Positions 1 through 5,271 of a stretch of 5,271 nucleotides of DNA are shown here, piece after piece. Each line of letters opens with the position of its first letter. Within the stretch, counting starts at the first letter, position 1. Position numbers and translations under genes: made by a program. This DNA comes from UBA2128 sp964534955 (GTDB lineage: Bacteria > Fidelibacterota > Marinisomatia > Marinisomatales > UBA2128): NCBI GenBank assembly GCA_964534955.1, contig CAZHRR010000152.1, positions 1 to 5,271 of the forward strand. The letters are read 5' to 3'. A model generated the notes under the pieces. The model saw nothing but the letters and a program-made list of their open reading frames with translations. It searched no databases and was not told the origin of the DNA.

Positions 1-53
1 ATAGGAACTTCCAGTAGATATTTGTGAGATTTATCAAGGTTTTGTCTACTTAT

Positions 54-82
54 TTGCTATAACTTTGTTCGAGGGCTATATT
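54..82 (+). promoter_or_regulatory. Candidate sigma-70-type promoter for the two-gene unit
   Basis: A -35-like TTGCTA (54-59) and a -10-like TATATT (77-82) are separated by 17 bases, matching 4/6 and 5/6 positions of the classical consensus. Transcription would then begin near position 89, giving a leader of about 40 bases before the ATG at 131. An overlapping alternative is TAACTTTG at 60-67, a full match to the Bacteroidota-type -7 consensus TAnnTTTG. However, the nearest upstream TTTG (41-44) is too close to serve as the normal -33 element. Which one is used cannot be decided from sequence alone. Confidence 0.4.
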
Positions 83-92
83 ACTGTTCTTA

Positions 93-112
93 TTAACAGG
101 GTTTAACAGGGT
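93..112 (+). repeat. Perfect 10-bp tandem direct repeat in the leader of gene 1
   Basis: TTAACAGGGT occurs twice head to tail (93-102 and 103-112) with no mismatch or spacer. It is followed by C, seven A residues (114-120) and the weak ribosome binding site. It lies about 10 bases downstream of the candidate -10 box, so it would fall in the initially transcribed region or the 5' leader. The 10-bp period would place both copies on the same face of the helix, as expected of an operator bound by a tandem regulator. A slippage duplication without function explains it equally well. Confidence 0.6.
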
Positions 113-130
113 CAAAAAAACGGGGAACCA

Positions 131-2692
131 ATGAAAGTAGATAAAATTATTCCAGCTGTGCTTCTTATCCTGGTCGGTTGGGGGAATGGCCAAACTAGTG
201 AAAATGTAACATTCATCAGTGCAGCGAATCCGGGTGGGTATGCCTCAGATGTGTGGGGTTATACTTCTTCTGCTGGGGTTGAGTACGCCCTCGTGGGCAG
301 TTGGGCGAGCACATTTATAATTAATACGTCATCCGATCCTGAAAACCCATATGTTACCGGTGAGATTGACGGTCCGGCCTCTACTTGGCGAGACATCAAG
401 ACGCACGAACACTATGCCTACGTTGGAACGGAAGGCGGCGGTGGTGTCCAGATCATCAATCTGGATGACCCGGAAAATCCTCAATATGTTGGCAGCTACT
501 CAACAGGTTTTTCTAACTCACACAACATCCATATCACTGATGGGTATCTCTACGTAGTAGGTGCGTCAGGTTATGATATGCATATCATCAGCTTGACGGA
601 TCCTGAAAATCCAGTAACGGTTGGAGGGTGGAACGGAGAGTATATTCACGACCTTCATGTTAAGGGTGACACGGCCTGGGCATGTGGTATCTATTCAAGT
701 ACGGTCTACGCGATCGATGTGAGCGACAAAACGAATCCTCTGACAATCACATCGTGGCAGTACAATGGTGCTGCTCATGCCTGCTGGCTTTCTGAGGATA
801 ACGACTATCTCATTACCGCCGATGAAACTTATGGAGGAAACATTAAAATATGGGATGTGAGTGATCTTGATAACGTCAACATGCTTGATTCGTATACCGT
901 CAACACCAGTCACACCGTACACAATGTGTTTGTGGTGGATAAACTGATATATGCCTCCTACTATGCCGATGGTTTGCGAGTCATCGATTTTTCCGATCCG
1001 ACCAATATGGTGGAAGTGGGCTACTTTGACACTACAGAAGAGGAAGGGCTGTTTGTGGGAGCGTGGGGCGCATATCCTTACACGCAAAACTGCACAGCCT
1101 ACATCAGCGATATGTCTAATGGACTTTTCGTAGTGCGCTATGACGATTGTCAACTGGCAGATGATCTTGACCCCAATCCCGTAGAACACCTGACGGCATA
1201 CAGCGACTATACCTCTCCTTCCAGTATTGAACTTACTTGGGATGATCCCATACAATTGGCAGGAGGAGGCGACATTTCTGATTTTACTGTACTTATCGTA
1301 AGGGATAGCGTGGCAGTGGGAGAAATAGCTGCCGGGACGGAGAATTTTGTGGATACTGGACTAGAAGACGGCGAAAATTATTTTTACACAGTCTATGTTC
1401 AGCTGACTGAATCCGATAGCGTCAGCATCACAAGAGCAGCGGAAGCTATCTGTGGAGGATCACCCATTCCTTCACCGCCGGAGAATTTTGCTGGTAGTGA
1501 GGAAGGCGGTGTCATTACCCTGAGCTGGACGAATCCTACTACTCAGATTGATGGCACACCTCTGGATGATTTAACTGCTGTCCGTATCTTTCGCAACGGC
1601 GAATTTTATGCTGATGTGGCCACCACTGAAGCAGGAGCAGAAATAATATGGCAGGATGAACCGGAGTTTGGCTTTTCTTATGATTACCAAATACGTGCGA
1701 TGGACAATGAATCGGATCAGAACGAGAGCGTCATCTCTGAACTTTACCGTTTCTGGATAGGGGATGTACCTGATTTCCTCATCTGGAACCCGGAAAACGT
1801 CAGTCCATCTTCTGCAACAGCAATAAGCCGTTCCTTTTATGAGTTGGGCCGGCCTGCTGCAGAGGTGAGCATCCTGACTGAATTTGGCGGAAACCTTTAC
1901 ACTACAGGATACAAGGCTATCTTCGTGTTGTGCGGCTTCTCACCTGTTACTTACGAAATCTGGGACGGACAGTGGGGAACCCAGGGTGATCTCTTCAAAC
2001 TGAGGTACTATCTTAACGACGGCGGGTCTATCTACATGGAAGCAGGGGATGAGTTCTCCAATGTAAATGCTGAAACGGTTACAGAGAAGTTCAGCATCGA
2101 TGTTTCCGTACAGGGCGGATATGACTTGGAAGGTATTGCAGGTGAAGATGGCACATTTACGGAAGGGATGGTATTTGACTATGGCGGCGAAGCTTCGGGT
2201 ATTGATCAGCTGGTTCCGCTGGAAAGTGCCTTCCCCATTTTTAGCAATACCGGAGTGCCATTCTTCACTGGTGTGGCCAACGATGGCGGAGGATACCGGA
2301 CCATCGCGGCTACCTTCGAATTAGGTGGTCTTGTGGATGGAGAGACCAACAAGGCAGCCTTGCTTGACTCTATCATCCATTTTCTAGTGGATGCCGAAGA
2401 CCTTGGAGTGAATGATCCTGTGCTACCGGTGGAGTTCTCACTGAGTCAGAATTATCCCAATCCGTTCAACCCAACTACCACCATTCGCTTTCATATCCCT
2501 GAGGCTGGGGATGTGCAATTAATCATTTACGATATATTGGGTCGAAAGGTAGTGGAATTGATGAGTGGCAGATTAGTGAGTGGTGTGCATCAAGTTGAGT
2601 GGGACGCTTCCAAAGTCTCCAGCGGAATCTACATCTATAAATTGACAAGCGGTGGAGAATCCTTGTCAAAACGGATGATCTTACTTAAATAA
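131..2692 (+). CDS. Secreted choice-of-anchor-B (LVIVD) beta-propeller protein with Fn3, GATase-like and T9SS sorting domains
   Basis: This 853-residue protein is predicted to be exported and displayed or released. Residues 1 to about 20 form a signal peptide with a hydrophobic core (IIPAVLLILVGW) and a likely cut near GNG|Q. Residues about 25-340 match the choice-of-anchor-B pattern built from LVIVD repeats. At least six units of the form 'I-D-DP-NP--VG' are seen, with landmarks WRDIK (86-90), HNIH (131-134), HDLH (173-176), HACWL (216-220), ADE (230-232), HN (264-265), YADGLRVID (278-286) and GAWGAYPY (310-317). A six- or seven-bladed propeller is expected; its ligand is unknown. Two Fn3-like domains follow (about 348-441 and 446-542), then a Rossmann/GATase1-like domain (about 545-757) and a type IX sorting domain (765-853) with NYPNPFNPTTTIRF. 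The start is supported by the signal peptide beginning at Met1; the Shine-Dalgarno is poor (GGGG at 122-125). From residue 344 onward the protein is paralogous to the downstream protease. No catalytic motif is visible in the propeller. Confidence 0.93.
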   Translation: MKVDKIIPAVLLILVGWGNGQTSENVTFISAANPGGYASDVWGYTSSAGVEYALVGSWASTFIINTSSDPENPYVTGEIDGPASTWRDIKTHEHYAYVGTEGGGGVQIINLDDPENPQYVGSYSTGFSNSHNIHITDGYLYVVGASGYDMHIISLTDPENPVTVGGWNGEYIHDLHVKGDTAWACGIYSSTVYAIDVSDKTNPLTITSWQYNGAAHACWLSEDNDYLITADETYGGNIKIWDVSDLDNVNMLDSYTVNTSHTVHNVFVVDKLIYASYYADGLRVIDFSDPTNMVEVGYFDTTEEEGLFVGAWGAYPYTQNCTAYISDMSNGLFVVRYDDCQLADDLDPNPVEHLTAYSDYTSPSSIELTWDDPIQLAGGGDISDFTVLIVRDSVAVGEIAAGTENFVDTGLEDGENYFYTVYVQLTESDSVSITRAAEAICGGSPIPSPPENFAGSEEGGVITLSWTNPTTQIDGTPLDDLTAVRIFRNGEFYADVATTEAGAEIIWQDEPEFGFSYDYQIRAMDNESDQNESVISELYRFWIGDVPDFLIWNPENVSPSSATAISRSFYELGRPAAEVSILTEFGGNLYTTGYKAIFVLCGFSPVTYEIWDGQWGTQGDLFKLRYYLNDGGSIYMEAGDEFSNVNAETVTEKFSIDVSVQGGYDLEGIAGEDGTFTEGMVFDYGGEASGIDQLVPLESAFPIFSNTGVPFFTGVANDGGGYRTIAATFELGGLVDGETNKAALLDSIIHFLVDAEDLGVNDPVLPVEFSLSQNYPNPFNPTTTIRFHIPEAGDVQLIIYDILGRKVVELMSGRLVSGVHQVEWDASKVSSGIYIYKLTSGGESLSKRMILLK
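1160..2692 (+). repeat. Shared C-terminal module, copy 1 (Fn3-Fn3-GATase-like-sorting domain)
   Basis: Residues 344-853 of the propeller protein align with residues 286-797 of the following protease. The residue offset is exactly 58 at D344, C441, D545 and throughout 608-642, so at least 299 residues align without a gap. Only two single-residue insertions, both in the downstream copy, occur before the sorting domains align again at offset 56. Conservation by eye is lowest in the first Fn3 domain and highest in the GATase-like domain. The longest exact DNA match I found is 21 bases (2036-2056 with 4500-4520). Confidence 0.92.
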
Positions 2693-2768
2693 GGTACTAG
2701 TATCTGATAACATGAGGAATCGATTACTGCAATACATCATTCAAATAAAAATGCAATAGGATAACATC
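2693..2768 (+). other. Intergenic gap between the two genes, no terminator seen
   Basis: This 76-base AT-rich gap contains no hairpin with a T-tract and no convincing -35/-10 pair, so read-through transcription from gene 1 into gene 2 is likely. An 8-bp palindrome, TACTAGTA, lies just after the gene 1 stop (2695-2702). The ribosome binding site of gene 2 is probably AGGAT (2758-2762), six bases before its ATG. Confidence 0.55.
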
Positions 2769-5162
2769 ATGAAAAGATTTGCCTTACCTCTTCTTGCAGT
2801 TCTGATATACCTGATGCCTGTGGGTGCCCCGGCTCAGGATGATAATTCCTGGTGTGCTACACCTAGTCTTACTTCAGAGGAACGATGGGAAGCCCGCATC
2901 GATCTGCAGCGCAGGCTGGCAGGAAAACGTTTTGTCATTGATGGTCCCATCGTGATTCCCATTGTATTTCATATTATCATGGATTCCAACGGTGAGGGTG
3001 ATATCACTACGGATCAGATCGAATCACAGGTGGAGCATATGTCCGCATCGTACAGTGATAGAGGGATTGAGTTTATTCTCGGCTCGGTGGATTACACGGT
3101 TAGTGATAACTGGTATTATCTGAGTGGAGAATACGAAGAAGATATGAAAAGTTCCTTGGCCATCGATCCTGCCCACAATATGAATGTTTACTCTGCTAAT
3201 CTGCAGGACAACCTCTTGGGCTGGGCTCAGTTCCCCTGGTGGTACGATGAGAACAGTTATATGCACGGTTTCGTGATGCACTACGGTAGTTTCCCTGGTG
3301 GATATATTGAGAATTACGATGAAGGCGATGTGGCAGTACACGAAGGGGGTCACTGCTTGGGACTCTACCACACCTTTCAAGGCGGTTGCGCGGATAATGA
3401 TGAAGTAGAGGACACTCCTGCCCAACATGATGACAATAATATCTTTGAGTGCGATTCCACTTTGGACACCTGTCCTGACGACCCCGGGATGGATCCTGTC
3501 GATAACTTTATGAATTACACGAATGACTACTGTACTATCGAGTTCACAGGAGGGCAGGGGGTTCGCATGGTGGATATCATAGCGGCATACAAACCTGGTT
3601 TCTTATCGGCTTATCAGATTCCGGATGAACTGGATCCTGTCGCCCCGTCGAATTTCTCCGCTTACAGCGACTACTTGACACCTGCCTCAGTATCCCTTAC
3701 CTGGAGTGATCCGGACACCCTCGTAAACGGGGAAACCATTACGGACTTTTCAGTGATAGTGGAGAGAGATGGTGATGAAATAGCGGTGGTCAGTCAGGGT
3801 GTAGAGGGCTACACAGATGATGGTCTCACCGATGGAGCTACTTACAGCTACATGATTTACACCGAGTTGACGGAGAACGACAGCGCTAGTGTTATAGTTT
3901 CGACGAGTGTTATTTGCGGAGGCTCACCGATGCCTTCTCCACCTGAAGATTTTCTGGTGGAGGCCTTGGATACAGCAGTTACTCTCAGCTGGACCAATCC
4001 CGCTGCACAGGTTGACGGTACTCCGCTGGACGATCTCTCGGCTATCCGTATCTATCGGAATGGTGAGTTCCTGACAGATATTGAAACTTCCATTGCCGGT
4101 GAAGAGATGAGCTGGAATGATGATGTGGCATTCGGTTTCTCGTATGATTACCAAATCAACGCTGTAGATAATGAGTCTACCGAGAACGAGAGCGACATCT
4201 CAGAGCTGCTGAGAGTCTGGTTCGGTGATGTGCCGGACATTCTCATCTGGAACCCGGTGAATGTCAGCCCGGTATCAGCCACGGCGTTATCCCGTTCCAT
4301 TTTTGATCTGGGCTGGTCAGCAGCGGAAGTGCAGGAATTGACCCTCTTCGGCGGCGGTCTTTACGATGCAGGATTCAAGGCGATCTTCGTCCTGTGCGGT
4401 GTCTTTCCGAGAAAGTACGAAATCTGGGACGGCCAGTGGGGGCATCAGGGTGACCTCTTCAAACTCCGGTACTACCTGAATGATGGAGGGTCCATCTATA
4501 TGGAAGCAGGGGATGAGTTCGGTAATTTGAATGCAGGTACGCTTACGGATAAATTTTTCATTGAAGTTTCGGACGAAGGTGGCAGCGATCTTTCTACTAT
4601 TGAAGGCATCTTCGGGACACCAACGGAAGGTGTGAGTTTCGATTATGAAGGTGGGAATTTCAGCATCGATCACTTGGAGCCGCTGGAGGAAGCTGTCCCT
4701 GTTTTCTACAACACGTCACCTAATTACTACGCTGGTATTGCCTATGACGGTGGGGACTACAAGACCATTGGTGCGAGTTTTGAGTTTGGCGGTCTGGTGG
4801 ACGGCGAGGGCGGCAACAAAACAGAACTGCTAGCTTCACTGCTGAACTTCCTCACCGATACATCCGGTTTAGCTTTACAGCAGCCGGAAGGCCTGCCGCT
4901 GACTTACGCTCTCCACCATAACTACCCCAACCCGTTTAACCCAGTGACGACCATCCGCTTTGATCTCCCAAAAACGGTAGATATACAACTGGTCATCTAC
5001 GACATTCTTGGACGGGAGGTAGAGGAATTGGTGAGTGGTCAACTGGTGAGTGGTGAGTATAAGGTAGTGTGGGATGCCACTAATTTCGCCAGCGGCATCT
5101 ACTTCTACCGGTTATCATCTGAACAGGGTACCCGGACGCGGAAGTTAGTGGTGATCAAGTAG
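2769..5162 (+). CDS. Secreted M43 (pappalysin/cytophagalysin-like) zinc metalloprotease with Fn3, GATase-like and T9SS sorting domains
   Basis: This 797-residue exported protease probably cleaves proteins or peptides outside the cell or at its surface. Residues 1-23 are a signal peptide (cut near APA|Q). A short N-terminal region contains Cys29 in WCATP, resembling the CGTP element of bacterial M43 enzymes, then the strand IPIVFH (63-68). The metzincin zinc site is HEGGHCLGLYH (191-201), with His191, His195 and His201 as ligands and Glu192 as the catalytic base. It is followed by the family signatures GGC (Cys207) and DTPAQ (215-219), Cys228, Cys235 and the Met-turn NFMNY (Met248, Tyr250) with DYC (Cys255), so the active site looks intact. 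The protease domain ends near residue 280. Next come two Fn3-like domains (about 290-383 and 388-484), a GATase1-like domain (about 487-700) and a type IX sorting domain (709-797) with NYPNPFNPVTTIRF. The start is supported by an AGGAT ribosome site and the signal peptide. It probably shares a transcript with the propeller gene. Substrate is unknown. Confidence 0.95.
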   Translation: MKRFALPLLAVLIYLMPVGAPAQDDNSWCATPSLTSEERWEARIDLQRRLAGKRFVIDGPIVIPIVFHIIMDSNGEGDITTDQIESQVEHMSASYSDRGIEFILGSVDYTVSDNWYYLSGEYEEDMKSSLAIDPAHNMNVYSANLQDNLLGWAQFPWWYDENSYMHGFVMHYGSFPGGYIENYDEGDVAVHEGGHCLGLYHTFQGGCADNDEVEDTPAQHDDNNIFECDSTLDTCPDDPGMDPVDNFMNYTNDYCTIEFTGGQGVRMVDIIAAYKPGFLSAYQIPDELDPVAPSNFSAYSDYLTPASVSLTWSDPDTLVNGETITDFSVIVERDGDEIAVVSQGVEGYTDDGLTDGATYSYMIYTELTENDSASVIVSTSVICGGSPMPSPPEDFLVEALDTAVTLSWTNPAAQVDGTPLDDLSAIRIYRNGEFLTDIETSIAGEEMSWNDDVAFGFSYDYQINAVDNESTENESDISELLRVWFGDVPDILIWNPVNVSPVSATALSRSIFDLGWSAAEVQELTLFGGGLYDAGFKAIFVLCGVFPRKYEIWDGQWGHQGDLFKLRYYLNDGGSIYMEAGDEFGNLNAGTLTDKFFIEVSDEGGSDLSTIEGIFGTPTEGVSFDYEGGNFSIDHLEPLEEAVPVFYNTSPNYYAGIAYDGGDYKTIGASFEFGGLVDGEGGNKTELLASLLNFLTDTSGLALQQPEGLPLTYALHHNYPNPFNPVTTIRFDLPKTVDIQLVIYDILGREVEELVSGQLVSGEYKVVWDATNFASGIYFYRLSSEQGTRTRKLVVIK
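3624..5162 (+). repeat. Shared C-terminal module, copy 2 (Fn3-Fn3-GATase-like-sorting domain)
   Basis: Residues 286-797 of the protease are the second copy of the module found in the propeller protein. The homology begins abruptly after the protease domain, at D-x-LDP (286-290), matching DDLDP (344-348) of the other protein; the two N-terminal halves show no resemblance to each other. In the near-identical 35-residue block (550-584 here, 608-642 in copy 1), 12 of the 34 identical residues use different codons. The duplication is therefore old and the protein sequence has been held by selection. Confidence 0.92.
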
Positions 5163-5213
5163 CCATAATGTGAGCGGGATCGCTGATGCCGATCCTAGCC
5201 AAACTGATAATAT

Positions 5214-5242
5214 AACCCTCCTGTTGCTATGGAGGGTTTTTT
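5214..5242 (+). terminator. Rho-independent terminator after the protease gene
   Basis: AACCCTCC (5214-5221) pairs perfectly with GGAGGGTT (5231-5238) around a 9-base loop, forming an 8-bp GC-rich stem. A run of six T residues (5237-5242) overlaps the 3' arm, followed by ATTT. It lies about 50 bases after the protease stop codon and is oriented for + strand transcription. No T-tract is present on the other side, so it should work in one direction only. Confidence 0.9.
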
Positions 5243-5251
5243 ATTTCGGTG

Positions 5252-5271
5252 AGGAGTGAATTTTATTATGG
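5252..5271 (+). promoter_or_regulatory. Possible ribosome binding site and start codon of a next gene cut by the window edge
   Basis: AGGAGTG (5252-5258) resembles a Shine-Dalgarno sequence and ATG follows at 5268-5270, only one base before the window ends. The spacing of 11 bases from AGGAG to ATG is rather long, and no coding sequence is visible. A GTG at 5249 is also open to the edge. The distance of about 25 bases from the terminator leaves little room for a separate promoter, which weakens the call. Confidence 0.25.

Noticed and set aside
13..50. Inverted pair AGTAGA (13-18) and TCTACT (45-50) near the left edge
   Set aside because: Six pairs across a 26-base loop without a T-tract is within chance expectation; it is neither a terminator of an upstream gene nor a clear operator.
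695..1255. A 186-codon open frame on the minus strand inside gene 1, and similar minus-strand frames at 3024-3428, 3924-4154 and 4317-4673
   Set aside because: They lie wholly within strongly supported coding sequence with recognisable domains on the + strand, and their translations show no domain, signal peptide or coherent composition.
2724..2752. Possible internal promoter for the protease gene (TTACTG with TAAAAA)
   Set aside because: The match to both boxes is poor and the AT-rich gap makes such matches frequent; read-through from gene 1 is the simpler explanation.
2712..2759. A 15-codon mini-ORF (MRNRLLQYIIQIKMQ) in the intergenic gap whose stop overlaps the gene 2 ribosome site
   Set aside because: No Shine-Dalgarno precedes it, and a 15-codon frame arises easily by chance; translation coupling is conceivable but unsupported.
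5029..5054. 11-bp direct repeat TGGTGAGTGGT (5029-5039 and 5044-5054) in the end of the protease gene
   Set aside because: It encodes the LVSGxLVSG stretch of the sorting domain and is partly mirrored in the other protein (MSGRLVSG), so protein-level constraint explains it.
5177..5195. Small stem GGATCG / CGATCC with a 7-base loop between the protease stop and the terminator
   Set aside because: Only six pairs and no T-tract; the real terminator follows at 5214. At most it is a minor 3' UTR hairpin.
1..5271. CRISPR arrays, tRNA/rRNA genes, insertion sequences, phage or defence genes
   Set aside because: No spaced repeats, no RNA gene signatures and no transposase or integrase motifs were seen; nearly all of the window is the two secreted-protein genes.

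Overview
The window holds two large, same-strand genes for secreted multidomain proteins, and almost nothing else. Both proteins start with a signal peptide and end in an 89-residue type IX-secretion-like (Por/FlgD-like) sorting domain carrying the NYPNPFNP motif. That C-terminal style, with -IYDILGR- and -SGIY-Y-L- elements, together with roughly balanced base composition, suggests an uncultivated marine lineage of the FCB superphylum. Candidatus Marinimicrobia (Neomarinimicrobiota) is my first guess; Calditrichota, Ignavibacteriota and relatives are alternatives. This taxonomic call rests on motif style alone.

Layout. Positions 1-130 are a non-coding leader with a plausible promoter and a perfect 10-bp tandem repeat just ahead of the first gene. 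Positions 131-2692 encode a choice-of-anchor-B/LVIVD beta-propeller protein. A 76-bp gap without a terminator follows. Positions 2769-5162 encode an M43 (pappalysin/cytophagalysin-like) zinc metalloprotease. A rho-independent terminator lies at 5214-5242, and a possible ribosome binding site and start codon of a further gene sit at the right edge. The arrangement fits a two-gene operon with one terminator.

The most notable point is that the two proteins have unrelated N-terminal heads (propeller versus protease) but share a collinear C-terminal half of about 510 residues: two fibronectin-III-like domains, a glutamine-amidotransferase-like (Rossmann-type) domain and the sorting domain. The halves align with no gap for at least 299 residues, and one 35-residue block differs at a single residue although many codons differ. 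This looks like an old duplication of a chassis that carries different heads to the cell surface or outside the cell. The amidotransferase-like domain appears to lack the usual catalytic cysteine at the nucleophile-elbow position. Its strong conservation suggests a specific but unknown role, and it is the best candidate here for undescribed biology. A joint job for the pair, such as surface binding and digestion of protein substrates, is inference from adjacency and shared architecture.
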